Positions 43,693 through 52,323 of a stretch of DNA of 64,000 nucleotides are shown piece by piece. The notes under the pieces were generated by a model. It made no database searches. It was not told the origin of the DNA and worked only from the letters and a program-made list of their open reading frames with translations. The DNA comes from Gemmatimonadaceae bacterium (lineage in GTDB: Bacteria > Gemmatimonadota > Gemmatimonadetes > Gemmatimonadales > Gemmatimonadaceae), in NCBI GenBank assembly GCA_020851455.1, contig JADZCT010000029.1, positions 124,001-188,000 on the forward strand. Reading direction: 5' to 3'. Made by a program: the position numbers and the translations under genes. Every line of letters begins with the position of its first letter. The stretch's first letter is position 1.

Positions 43693-46600
43693 ATGCTCGG
43701 GCGATGGAAGGCCGATGGTACCGTCGAGCGCGCGCTGGCGCTGGGCGCGGACGGCTCGCGGCCCGTCTTCACGTTCTACGACGGCCCGCCCACGGCGAAT
43801 GGCCGGCCGGGAATCCACCATGTGCTGGCGCGCACGGTGAAGGATCTCTTCTGCCGTCACCGGGCGATGAGCGGATTCTACGTTCCGAGGAAGGCCGGGT
43901 GGGACACGCACGGACTGCCCGTCGAGATCGAGGTCGAGAAGGCCCTTGGCATCAGCGGCAAGCAGGATATCGAGCGCATCGGGGTTGAGGAGTTCAACCG
44001 GCGTTGCCGCGAGAGCGTGTGGCGCTACCGCGAGGAGTGGGAACGGCTCGTCGAGCGGATCGCGCACTGGCAGGACTACGCGCACCCGTACGTCACGTAC
44101 GAGAACTCGTACATCGAGAGCGAGTGGTGGGCGCTCAAGACGCTCTTCGACCGCGACCTCCTCTACCGCGGCCACAAGATCCTGCCGTACTGCCCGCGCT
44201 GCGGCACAGCTCTCAGTTCGCACGAAGTCGCGCAGGGTTACGACGACGTCGAGGATCCGTCGGTGTACCTCGCGCTGGACCTTCGTGACGAAGCTGGCGT
44301 CGCGCGCGAGGGCTCCGGCCGGAGGGCCGGCGGCGACGGGCCTGCGCGCCGGCGGATTCTCGTGTGGACAACGACGCCATGGACCCTCGTGTCGAACGCC
44401 GCGCTGGCGGTGAACCCCGCTCTCCGTTACGTCGAGGTCCGGAAGAAGTCAGGGCGCGACTGGACCGCGGTCCTCGCCGAGGCGCGCGCCGCCGCGGTGC
44501 TCGGCCAGGGCTGGGAGGAGCGGTGGGACGTCGTTGCGACGTTCACGGGCGGTGAACTGGCTGGCCTCCGGTACGAGCGGCCGCTTGACTGGGTGGCTTA
44601 CCCCGAGGGCACGAACCACGAGGTGATCGTCGCCGAGGACTTCGTGTCGGCCGACGACGGCACCGGCGTGGTGCACATGTCGCCTGCGTTCGGCGCCGAC
44701 GACTACGCCGCGGGCCAGCGCCACGGCCTCGCATTTGTTCAGCCGGTGAACGCGCGCGGCGAGTTTCCGGCAGAAGTGCCCGTGGTTGGCGGGAGGTGGG
44801 TGAAGGATGCCGATCCGCTCATCATCGAGGAACTCAGGAAGCGTGATGTCCTCTGGAAGGCGGGCACGATCACGCACTCGTACCCGCACTGCTGGCGGTG
44901 CGACACCCCGCTGCTCTACTACCCGCGCACGTCGTGGTTCGTGCGCACGACGTCATTCGCGGCGGAGATGCTGGCGCGGAACGCGGCAATCAATTGGGTG
45001 CCTCCCGAGACTGGATCGGGCCGCTTCGGCGAGTGGCTGGCCAACAACATTGACTGGGCGATCTCGCGCGACCGGTACTGGGGCACTCCGCTGCCGATCT
45101 GGGTGTGTGACCGCGACGATTCGCATCGTGTTGCCGTCGGTTCGTTCGCGGAACTTGCGCGCGCTTCCGGAAGCCCGCTGCCGGAGCCGTTCGACCCGCA
45201 CAAGCCGTACATAGACGCGTGGGAAATCCCGTGCGCGACGTGTTCCGCCGGCAGCGCGGGCACGATGAGACGCGTACCGGAAGTGATTGACGCATGGTTT
45301 GACGCGGGCTCCATGCCGTTCGCGCAGTGGGGCTATCCGCACGCTCCGGGCAGCATCGGGAAAGTGGCGCGCGAGTTTCCCGCCGATTTCATCGCCGAGG
45401 GAGTAGACCAGACGCGCGGCTGGTTTTACTCGCTTCTGGCCATCGCGACCGGTCTTGGCGAGGCGGGCGGCGCGGGCGGGGCGCCGGGCGGCGATGGCGC
45501 GGGCGGCGCGGGCGGCGCGGGCGGCGAACGCGGTGGAGCCACCCTGCCCGGCGGCCTCCCCAACAACGGCAAGGGGACCCCGTCGCCGTACAGGAACATC
45601 GTGGTGCATGACCACGTGCGCGACGCGAACGGGCTCAAGATGTCGAAGTCACGCGGCAACGCGGTGGACCCGTGGGCGGTGATGGAACGGCACGGGGCGG
45701 ATGCAACGCGCCTCTTCCTGGTTTCGTCGTCGCAGATGTGGGTACCGAAGAACTTCGACGAGCGCGCGATCCGTGAGAACGCGGGCCGGTTCCTCGTCAC
45801 GCTCCGCAACCTCTACCAGGGGTCGTTTGCGCAGTACGCGAACTTCGGCTGGGAGCCATCGCCGCTCGACCCGCTGCCGGCGCAGCGGCCGCTGCTCGAC
45901 CGCTGGATCCTGTCGCGGCTCGCGGACGTCGAGTCCGGGTGCGACGCGATGCTTGGGCGCTACGATGCGACCGGTGCGGCGCGGCTGCTGATGGATTTCG
46001 TGGACGGCGACGTATCGAAGTGGTACGTGCGACTTGCGCGCCGGCGCTTCTACGACGTGACTTCGGACGACAACCGCGCGGCGTTCGCGACGCTGCACGA
46101 GGTGCTCTCGTCAACGTGCCGTCTGCTGGCGCCGTTCGCGCCATTCGTGTCTGCATGGATCTACGCCGCCCTCAACGAGGGCGCGGACGTGCACACGCAG
46201 GGCTACCATCTCCGCGGCGCCGACAGGGCGGGCGCCGGGCGTGACGTGGCGCTCGATGCGGCGATGGCGGAGGTGCGCGAACTGTCGAGGCTCGGGCGTG
46301 CTGCGCGCGAGGAGGCGAAGGTCAACGTGCGCCAGCCGCTCGCGCGGATGGTCTGCGTCACGCACGGGCTGGATGGTGCGGCCCGGGCGCTGCTCGCCGA
46401 CCTCACGCCGCTGCTCGCGGCCGAGATGAACGTGAAGACCGTAGAGTATGCCAACGACGCAACTGCGCTCGTGACGCTGGCGGCGAGGCCCAACTTCCGG
46501 TCACTCGGCAGGGTTTTCGGCAAGGCGACACCCGACGCCGCTGCTGCGGTGTCGGCCCTCGACGCGGCCGCGCTGCGGGCGTTCGAGCGTGGCGAGCCAG

Positions 46601-47007
46601 TGGAGATCGAGGCGGGCGGGCGCACGCACCGCATGACGGCCGATGACCTCGTCGTCGTGCGAAAGGCGAGCGGCGCCCTCGCGGTGCAGCAGGAAGGCGC
46701 CAGGTTTGCCGCGATTGACGCGACGGTGACCCCGGAGCTTCGTGACGAGGGAATCGCGCGTGAAGTTGTCAGCCGGACGCAGCGGCTCCGCAAGGAGACC
46801 GGGCTCAAGGTGAGCGACCGTATTATTCTCAGGATTGCCGGAAGCCCGGTAGTTGCCGGCGCGGTGCGGGCGCACCGTGAATGGATAGCGGGGGAGGTGC
46901 TGGCGCGGGATATCGTGTTCCCCGAAACGATGTCCGGCCACAAGGGATCCGTCGAGCTCGAGCTCGACGGCGAAACGGCGACGATCGCCCTGACCGAGGA
47001 CGCATGA
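43693..47007 (+). CDS. ileS: Isoleucyl-tRNA synthetase, IleRS2-like with a GIHH active-site motif
   Basis: This gene encodes 1,104 residues from the first canonical start, the ATG at 43693. Homology-like sequence (FDILPAEWSASDLELA) continues upstream in the open frame with no ATG, GTG or TTG back to a stop at 43582. The class I motif is NGRPGIHHVLART (residues 37-49), with GIHH in place of the usual HxGH. KAGWDTHGLPVEIEVEK, the CP1 editing region, WGTPLPIW and KMSKS (649-653) are present. A Gly-rich insert of about 40 residues (590-632) precedes KMSKS. The enzyme charges tRNA-Ile. The sequence fits the eukaryote-like type 2 group, which is often mupirocin-insensitive. Confidence 0.95.
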   Translation: MLGRWKADGTVERALALGADGSRPVFTFYDGPPTANGRPGIHHVLARTVKDLFCRHRAMSGFYVPRKAGWDTHGLPVEIEVEKALGISGKQDIERIGVEEFNRRCRESVWRYREEWERLVERIAHWQDYAHPYVTYENSYIESEWWALKTLFDRDLLYRGHKILPYCPRCGTALSSHEVAQGYDDVEDPSVYLALDLRDEAGVAREGSGRRAGGDGPARRRILVWTTTPWTLVSNAALAVNPALRYVEVRKKSGRDWTAVLAEARAAAVLGQGWEERWDVVATFTGGELAGLRYERPLDWVAYPEGTNHEVIVAEDFVSADDGTGVVHMSPAFGADDYAAGQRHGLAFVQPVNARGEFPAEVPVVGGRWVKDADPLIIEELRKRDVLWKAGTITHSYPHCWRCDTPLLYYPRTSWFVRTTSFAAEMLARNAAINWVPPETGSGRFGEWLANNIDWAISRDRYWGTPLPIWVCDRDDSHRVAVGSFAELARASGSPLPEPFDPHKPYIDAWEIPCATCSAGSAGTMRRVPEVIDAWFDAGSMPFAQWGYPHAPGSIGKVAREFPADFIAEGVDQTRGWFYSLLAIATGLGEAGGAGGAPGGDGAGGAGGAGGERGGATLPGGLPNNGKGTPSPYRNIVVHDHVRDANGLKMSKSRGNAVDPWAVMERHGADATRLFLVSSSQMWVPKNFDERAIRENAGRFLVTLRNLYQGSFAQYANFGWEPSPLDPLPAQRPLLDRWILSRLADVESGCDAMLGRYDATGAARLLMDFVDGDVSKWYVRLARRRFYDVTSDDNRAAFATLHEVLSSTCRLLAPFAPFVSAWIYAALNEGADVHTQGYHLRGADRAGAGRDVALDAAMAEVRELSRLGRAAREEAKVNVRQPLARMVCVTHGLDGAARALLADLTPLLAAEMNVKTVEYANDATALVTLAARPNFRSLGRVFGKATPDAAAAVSALDAAALRAFERGEPVEIEAGGRTHRMTADDLVVVRKASGALAVQQEGARFAAIDATVTPELRDEGIAREVVSRTQRLRKETGLKVSDRIILRIAGSPVVAGAVRAHREWIAGEVLARDIVFPETMSGHKGSVELELDGETATIALTEDA

Positions 47008-47429
47008 CGATGGCGGACGCCACCGGCGGACAGAAGACGTTCAAGCCCATGAGCAAGAAGAACCTGGCCCATTTCGAGAAGCGGCTGCTCCAGGAGCGCG
47101 CCAGGGTGCTGAAGGAACTCGGCCACCACGACGAGACGTACGGGAGCACGCCGCAGGGCGCGGGCGGCGACTTGTCGTCGTACTCGTTCCACATGGCCGA
47201 CCAGGGTACGGACGCGATGGAGCGGGAGAAGGCATTTCTTTTCGCGAGCCAGGAGGGGCGGTTCCTCTGGCACATAGACCAGGCGCTGCGCCGGCTCTAC
47301 AAGACGCCGGAGAAGTACGGCCAGTGCCATGGCTGCGGGGGCGAGATCGCATTCGACCGCCTCGACGCGCTGCCGCATGCCCGGTATTGCATCAACTGCA
47401 AGCAGAAAGAGGAAGATGGAAAGCGCTGA
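47004..47429 (+). CDS. TraR/DksA-type C4 zinc finger protein
   Basis: This gene encodes 141 residues from the ATG at 47004, overlapping the ileS stop (a second ATG is at 47010). An N-terminal coiled coil (MSKKNLAHFEKRLLQERARV) is followed by the zinc finger CHGCGGEI and CINCKQKEE (CxxC-17-CxxC). The acidic coiled-coil tip of true DksA is not obvious. DksA-like proteins bind the RNA polymerase secondary channel and modulate rRNA and stringent promoters. Linkage with ileS and lspA is common. Confidence 0.9.
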   Translation: MTMADATGGQKTFKPMSKKNLAHFEKRLLQERARVLKELGHHDETYGSTPQGAGGDLSSYSFHMADQGTDAMEREKAFLFASQEGRFLWHIDQALRRLYKTPEKYGQCHGCGGEIAFDRLDALPHARYCINCKQKEEDGKR

Positions 47430-47997
47430 GACCGGCGGGCCGCGGCCGCTTGCCTACCCGCGGAGCTTCTTCCTGGTCGTCGCGGGGATCTTTGCCGCCG
47501 ACCAGCTTACGAAGCTGGCTGCCGTTGACCTGCTGACGTCGGCCTACGTGCCGCGCCCGGTACTCGGCGACCTGCTGCGGTTCACGCTCGTGTACAACCC
47601 CGGCGCGGCATTCGGCCTGCACCTTGGGTCGAGTTCGAGATGGATCTTCATGGGGCTCACGGCGGGCGCTCTGGTACTCCTCTCGCGTCTCTACGTGGAG
47701 ACGCGGCCCGGCGACTTTGTCCGCACGTTCTCCATTGCCCTCGTCAGCGGCGGCGCAATGGGCAACCTGCTGGACCGGATTCGCTCGGCGCGTGGCGTGG
47801 TTGACTTCATTGACGTGGGCATCGGAAGTTCGCGATGGCCAACGTTCAACGTTGCCGATATGGCGGTGAGTGTGGGCGCCATCCTGCTGGCCTGGATCCT
47901 CTGGCGCGAGGACGTTGAACGCCATCGTGCCGCTGGGGGGGGGGACGCCGCCGCGGCGGCGGGGTCGAATGAACCCGACGCACCGGTTCGAGGTTGA
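47416..47997 (+). CDS. lspA: Lipoprotein signal peptidase (signal peptidase II)
   Basis: This gene encodes 193 residues from the ATG at 47416 (AGAGG just upstream), overlapping the previous gene. Four helices and the catalytic aspartates Asp120 (GGAMGNLLDRI) and Asp148 (FNVADMAVS) are clear, as is VYNPGAAFGL. The enzyme removes signal peptides of lipidated prolipoproteins, several of which are encoded in this window. The Gly/Ala-rich C-terminal tail is about 30 residues longer than usual and is coded partly by a run of ten G; it overlaps the rluD start by 29 nt. Confidence 0.95.
   Translation: MESAETGGPRPLAYPRSFFLVVAGIFAADQLTKLAAVDLLTSAYVPRPVLGDLLRFTLVYNPGAAFGLHLGSSSRWIFMGLTAGALVLLSRLYVETRPGDFVRTFSIALVSGGAMGNLLDRIRSARGVVDFIDVGIGSSRWPTFNVADMAVSVGAILLAWILWREDVERHRAAGGGDAAAAAGSNEPDAPVRG
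47935..47944 (+). repeat. Homopolymeric G10 tract in lspA
   Basis: Ten consecutive G occur near the 3' end of lspA, 25 nt before the rluD ATG. The rluD frame is open through and upstream of the tract. A one-base slip could therefore fuse the LspA and RluD frames. Confidence 0.85.
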
Positions 47998-48943
47998 CGC
48001 CCCGGCCCGCCTCGACATCCTCGTGGCGCGGGCGCTCGACATATCGAGGACGCGTGCCGCAACGCTGATCGCTACGGGCCGCGTGGAGGTTGACGGGCGG
48101 CCGGAGCGCGCGAGCTTCGTCGCGCCCGCCGGCGCGCACGTGGCCGCTGACGTTCCGGCGCCGGAGTCGCGCGAAGTCATCCCGGAGGACATCCCGGTTT
48201 CGGTCGTGTACGAGGACGATGATCTGCTGGTTGTTGACAAGGCCGCCGGCATGGTCGTGCACCCGGCGCCAGGGAACTGGACGGGGACGCTCGTTAACGC
48301 GCTGCGAGGGCGCGGCCAGAGCCTTGCCCCGGGAGGAGGGGAGGAGCGCGCTGGACTCGTGCACCGCCTGGACAAGGAGACGTCTGGGCTGATGATCGTC
48401 GCGAAGACGGAGCGCGCGCACCGGATTCTCTCCACGGCGATCGCGGGACGTCGCGTGGCCCGCCGTTACGCCGTCCTCTGCTGGGGCCACCTTGACGGCG
48501 ACCTCGTGACGGTTGACAGGCCGATCGCGCGCGACCCCCGCGACAGGCGGCGAATGGCGGCGACGCCCGCCGGCCGCCCGGCGCGAACCGACTTCCACCG
48601 GCTGGCCCGTTTCGCGAGCACGGACCTGCTGCGCGCGCACCTTCACACCGGCCGCACGCACCAGATCCGCGTTCACCTCGCCTCCATCGGTCACCCGGTC
48701 GCTGGCGACGACGCCTACGGGGGCGGCGGGGCCCGACGGCTGGTTGGCTTGCCTCCCCGGCGTCATTTCCTTCACGCCGCCTGGCTCAGATTCCGGCACC
48801 CCGTCACCAACGTGGAGATGGACATCAGATCACCGTTGCCGCGTGACCTGCGCACCTCTTTGGAAGCGGCGTCGGAGATGGCAGATTTGATTGCCCACCC
48901 CGATCCCCTGGAGTACCTTGGCTTCTATAGAGTTGACGGGTGA
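47969..48943 (+). CDS. rluD: RluA-family 23S rRNA pseudouridine synthase (RluD-like)
   Basis: This gene encodes 324 residues from the ATG at 47969. An N-terminal S4-like RNA-binding domain (RLDILVARALDISRTRAATLI, RVEVDG) precedes the catalytic domain with the nucleophilic Asp in LVHRLDKETSGLMIVAKT. RTHQIRVHLASIGHPVAGDDAYGG is conserved. The enzyme isomerises uridines in 23S rRNA helix 69. The gene follows lspA, as in many genomes, and its 3' end overlaps the start of the chemosensory genes. Confidence 0.93.
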   Translation: MNPTHRFEVDAPARLDILVARALDISRTRAATLIATGRVEVDGRPERASFVAPAGAHVAADVPAPESREVIPEDIPVSVVYEDDDLLVVDKAAGMVVHPAPGNWTGTLVNALRGRGQSLAPGGGEERAGLVHRLDKETSGLMIVAKTERAHRILSTAIAGRRVARRYAVLCWGHLDGDLVTVDRPIARDPRDRRRMAATPAGRPARTDFHRLARFASTDLLRAHLHTGRTHQIRVHLASIGHPVAGDDAYGGGGARRLVGLPPRRHFLHAAWLRFRHPVTNVEMDIRSPLPRDLRTSLEAASEMADLIAHPDPLEYLGFYRVDG

Positions 48944-49373
48944 ATTGCCGGGCCGGCGGCTGCTCAGGTTCAGGGCTGCGGGTGAGATGTATGCATGCGA
49001 CCTGGGTGTTGTCAGGGAGATCGTGCGCGTCCGCCCCGTCACGCGTCTGCCGGGCACGCCGGCGTGGGTGATGGGGATCATGAACCTTCGGGGTACGCTC
49101 CTGACGGTCGTGGATCTGTCGGCGCGGCTTGGCGGGACGGACGTCAGGCCTCCTGCGGTGGTGATGGTGGTGGAAGCGGCGGGGCGCCGGATCGGGCTCG
49201 GCGTCGAAGCGGTGGTGGATGTCGCCGACGCGGCGGCGCCTGCTGGCGATGAAGATGCATGGCATGATGCCGGCAGCGCGCGGGCTGGCGCTGTGAACCT
49301 CGGGGACGGGGCCGGCGGCGCGGTTCAATGGTGCGAAGTGGACGCCATTGCCCGCGAGGCACTCGCAGTCTAG
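48918..49373 (+). CDS. cheW: CheW-like scaffold protein
   Basis: The likely start is the TTG at 48918 (GGAG 4 nt upstream), giving 151 residues. A TTG at 48891 is an alternative, and both lie inside the rluD 3' end. The CheW SH3-like core shows RRLLRFRAAGEMYACDLGVVREIVRV, LPGTPAWVMGIMNLRGTLLTVVDLSARLG and the second half with RIGLGVEAVVDV. CheW couples receptors to CheA. It opens the chemosensory run, 23 nt before cheY. A Gly/Ala/Asp-rich loop replaces part of the last strand. Confidence 0.88.
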   Translation: MASIELTGELPGRRLLRFRAAGEMYACDLGVVREIVRVRPVTRLPGTPAWVMGIMNLRGTLLTVVDLSARLGGTDVRPPAVVMVVEAAGRRIGLGVEAVVDVADAAAPAGDEDAWHDAGSARAGAVNLGDGAGGAVQWCEVDAIAREALAV

Positions 49374-49396
49374 GCGAACAGTCAGCCGGGGGTTAC

Positions 49397-49759
49397 GTGG
49401 CGCATACAGTCCTCATCTGTGACGACGCGATCTTCATGCGAACGATGGTCGCGGACATCCTCCAGCAGGCCGGATACGAGGTGGTCGGCGAGGCCAGCAC
49501 GGGGAAGGAGGCAGTCGAGAAGTACAAGCAGCTCCGTCCGGACCTGGTCACGATGGACATCGTGATGCCGGACATGGGAGGAATTGACGCGGTACGCGAG
49601 ATCACGGAGTACGATCCGCGCGCTCGCGTGCTCATGTGCAGCGCCATGGGGCAGCAGGCGCTGGTGGTCGAGGCGATCCAGGCGGGCGCAAAGGATTTCG
49701 TCGTGAAGCCGTTCCAGCCGAGCCGCGTGCTCGAGGCGGTCCAGCGCGTTCTCGCCTGA
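49397..49759 (+). CDS. cheY: CheY-type response regulator
   Basis: This gene encodes 120 residues from the GTG at 49397. It is a stand-alone receiver: acidic pair in LICDDAIFMRT, phosphoacceptor Asp54 in VTMDIVMPDMGG, CSAMGQQ switch Ser and Lys104 in FVVKPFQPSR. There is no output domain, so its output is protein-protein binding. It sits between cheW and cheA, indicating that it is the phosphorylation target of this CheA. Confidence 0.95.
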   Translation: MAHTVLICDDAIFMRTMVADILQQAGYEVVGEASTGKEAVEKYKQLRPDLVTMDIVMPDMGGIDAVREITEYDPRARVLMCSAMGQQALVVEAIQAGAKDFVVKPFQPSRVLEAVQRVLA

Positions 49760-49801
49760 GGCGCGCGCGGACGGCGTTTCCTCCTCGACCCGATCCGGAC
49801 C

Positions 49802-51700
49802 GTGGCGCTCGATTCGGCCAGATACGCGGAACTATTCCGTAGCGAGAGCCAGGACCAGCTCGCGACGATCAACCGCGCTCTCCTCGCGCTCGAGGAAGAG
49901 CCCGGCTCGGCTGGTGCGGGCGCGGACGTGTTCCGCGCCGTTCACACGATCAAAGGCATGAGCGCCACGATGGGCTACCATGCGGTCGCTGAATACGCGC
50001 ACGAACTCGAGACGCTGCTTGACCGGATGCGCGGGTCCGGAGACCGCATGACTCCGGTGGTGATGGATGCGCTGTTTGCGGCTGCCGACGCGCTCGAGGC
50101 CGGCGTGGCCGCGGCATCGGAATCGGCCGAGCGGACGCCTGCGATGTCGGAAGCGCTCGAGAACCTCGGGTCGGCGTTCGGCGTGGGCCGGCCGGCGGCC
50201 AGCCCAGCGGCCGCGGCGGACGGCCAGCCGGACCCCTTCGACGGTCCCGGAGTGATCCTGCGGATAAGGCAGTCGCCCGGCACCACGATGCCTGGTGTGC
50301 GCGCCTACCTCGTCGCGCGCAACCTGGCGGCGATCGGCGAGGTGGCGGCGATGAGCCCGCCGCTGGAGCTGCTTCAGGCGGCGGCTGCGCCGCAGGGTTT
50401 TGCGGTGCGCCTCGTGACGAGGGCGTCAGCGACCGAGATAGAGGCGGCGGTTCGCGCGGCTGGCGACATCGAAGCCGTGCAGGTGGACATGGCTGGCCGC
50501 GCGCGCAAGCGTCCCGCGACGCCGCTCGACACGGCCGTGAGCGAGCCGGTCTCCGCCGGGCCCCGGCAGGCGAAAATTGACCTTGCGCGGCTCGACACGA
50601 TGATGAATCTCATCGGCGAGCTGGTGCTTGTCCGCGGACGGCTGCTGCAGCTCGCCGCCGCACTTGGCGATGATGCGCTGGACGATACCGTTCAGGCGAC
50701 CGCCCGGCTCGTAGGCGACCTGCAGGGCGAGATCACAGCCAGTCGCATGGTGCCGGTGGGGCAGGTGTTCGACCGATTCCCGCGCATGGTGCGCGACGCC
50801 GCGCGCAGCTTGGGGAAGGAGGTGCGCTTCGAGGTGGAAGGGCGCGACATCGAGCTCGATCGCGCGCTGCTCGACGAGATGGCCGAGCCGATCGTGCACC
50901 TCCTGCGGAACGCGGTGGATCACGGTCTGGAGGGCCCGCAGGAGCGTGCCGTCGAGGGGAAACCTGCGACCGGGACGCTCGTGCTGGCGGCCAGCCGCGA
51001 CCGGTCTGCCGTGCTCGTCATGGTCGCGGACGACGGCCGCGGGATTGACCGCGCGCGCGTGCTGGAGCGGGCGCGCGCGGCGGGCCTGGTCGCGCCGGAC
51101 ACGCGTGAACTGGACGACGCCGAGCTGCTTCGCTGCATCGCGCACGCCGGGTTCTCGACGAAGGAGGCGGTGACGAGTCTCTCTGGCCGGGGCGTTGGCG
51201 TGGATGCGGTGGTGAACCGCGTGCGCGCGCTCGGCGGGTCGGTGGAACTGCGGACCGTTGCCGGCGCCGGCTCGACGTTCACGCTGCGCCTGCCGCCAAC
51301 GGTGGCGATCATTCGCGCATTGCTCGCCCGCGCGGGACGCGAGCACTACGTGCTACCGCTTACGCACGTGCGCGAGACGCTCGCGTACGATTCCCGGGTC
51401 GTGGGGCAGGACGGCGGTCGCGACGTGCTTACGCTGCGCGACGAGGTGCTGCCGTTGCGCGACCTTCGCGACGTGGTGCATCTGGATGCGCCGCAGGTGG
51501 TGGGCGCCGAGCGCGAGATCGTCGTGTTCGAGCGCGGCGGGCGGCGCGGCGGCCTCGTAGTTGACGAGCTCGTTGGCCAGGAGGACGTGGTAGTGAAGCA
51601 GTTCGACCCGGCGCATGGAGCGCTGGCGCTGTTCACGGGCGCGACGATCCTCGGAGACGGCGTGCCCGCACTGATCATGGATCTTGGAAGCCTCCTCTAG
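49802..51700 (+). CDS. cheA: CheA chemotaxis histidine kinase
   Basis: This gene encodes 632 residues from the GTG at 49802. Domains in order: HPt with phosphorylated His48 (FRAVHTIKGMSATMG); a P2 CheY-binding-like domain (ILRIRQSPGTTMPGVRAYLV); P3 dimerisation (KIDLARLDTMMNLIGELVLV); HATPase with N box HLLRNAVDHGLEGP and G boxes VADDGRGID and GVGVDAVVNRVRALGG; and a C-terminal CheW-like P5. It autophosphorylates in response to receptors and passes phosphate to CheY and CheB. Confidence 0.96.
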   Translation: MALDSARYAELFRSESQDQLATINRALLALEEEPGSAGAGADVFRAVHTIKGMSATMGYHAVAEYAHELETLLDRMRGSGDRMTPVVMDALFAAADALEAGVAAASESAERTPAMSEALENLGSAFGVGRPAASPAAAADGQPDPFDGPGVILRIRQSPGTTMPGVRAYLVARNLAAIGEVAAMSPPLELLQAAAAPQGFAVRLVTRASATEIEAAVRAAGDIEAVQVDMAGRARKRPATPLDTAVSEPVSAGPRQAKIDLARLDTMMNLIGELVLVRGRLLQLAAALGDDALDDTVQATARLVGDLQGEITASRMVPVGQVFDRFPRMVRDAARSLGKEVRFEVEGRDIELDRALLDEMAEPIVHLLRNAVDHGLEGPQERAVEGKPATGTLVLAASRDRSAVLVMVADDGRGIDRARVLERARAAGLVAPDTRELDDAELLRCIAHAGFSTKEAVTSLSGRGVGVDAVVNRVRALGGSVELRTVAGAGSTFTLRLPPTVAIIRALLARAGREHYVLPLTHVRETLAYDSRVVGQDGGRDVLTLRDEVLPLRDLRDVVHLDAPQVVGAEREIVVFERGGRRGGLVVDELVGQEDVVVKQFDPAHGALALFTGATILGDGVPALIMDLGSLL

Positions 51701-51714
51701 TCGGGACCGGAACA

Positions 51715-52323
51715 TTGGCTGACGCCAGGGAATTGACCCCAGAGCAGCTCGACGCCCTCCGCGAGGTCGCGAACATCGGCGCGGGGCACGCCGCAACGGC
51801 CCTGAGCGAGATGACGGGGCAGCGGATCATGATCAGCGTGCCGCGCGTGAACATCGCGCCGCTCGATGACGTGCCCAACCAGATATCGCTCGGCGAGGAG
51901 CCCGTAGCCGCGGTGCTCATGCAGATGATGGGCGACCTTTCGGGGCTCACGCTGCTCGTGTTCCCGCAGGCCTCGGCGCTGCGGGTGGCGTCGCTGATGA
52001 TGCAGCGGCCCGCTACGGAACTCGGCGCCATCGAGCAGTCGGCGATCAAGGAGGCCGGGAACATCCTTGGCTCGTCGTACATGAACGCGCTCGCGGAGTT
52101 CATGGGGATGATCCTGATGCCCTCTCCTCCGTCGCTCGCGGTGGACACGTCGCACGCCGTGCTCAGTTCTACGTATGTTGAGGTGGGCGGCGGCGCCGAA
52201 TACGTGTTCTGCGTGGAGAGCGAGTTCGTGCTGCAGGAGAGCAGGGAGCGCGTGCGCGGCCTGTTCCTGCTGCTGCCGGATCCATCGAGTCTCACGGCGG
52301 TGCTCAAGGCCGTGCGCGTGTGA
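51715..52323 (+). CDS. cheC: CheC-type CheY-P phosphatase
   Basis: This gene encodes 202 residues from the TTG at 51715. The two pseudo-symmetric phosphatase helices are visible: LREVANIGAGHAATALSEM and IEQSAIKEAGNILGSSYMNAL, each with the conserved Glu and Asn. CheC dephosphorylates CheY-P and forms a feedback pair with CheD. cheD is indeed present later in this run. Its stop overlaps the next start. Confidence 0.93.
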   Translation: MADARELTPEQLDALREVANIGAGHAATALSEMTGQRIMISVPRVNIAPLDDVPNQISLGEEPVAAVLMQMMGDLSGLTLLVFPQASALRVASLMMQRPATELGAIEQSAIKEAGNILGSSYMNALAEFMGMILMPSPPSLAVDTSHAVLSSTYVEVGGGAEYVFCVESEFVLQESRERVRGLFLLLPDPSSLTAVLKAVRV

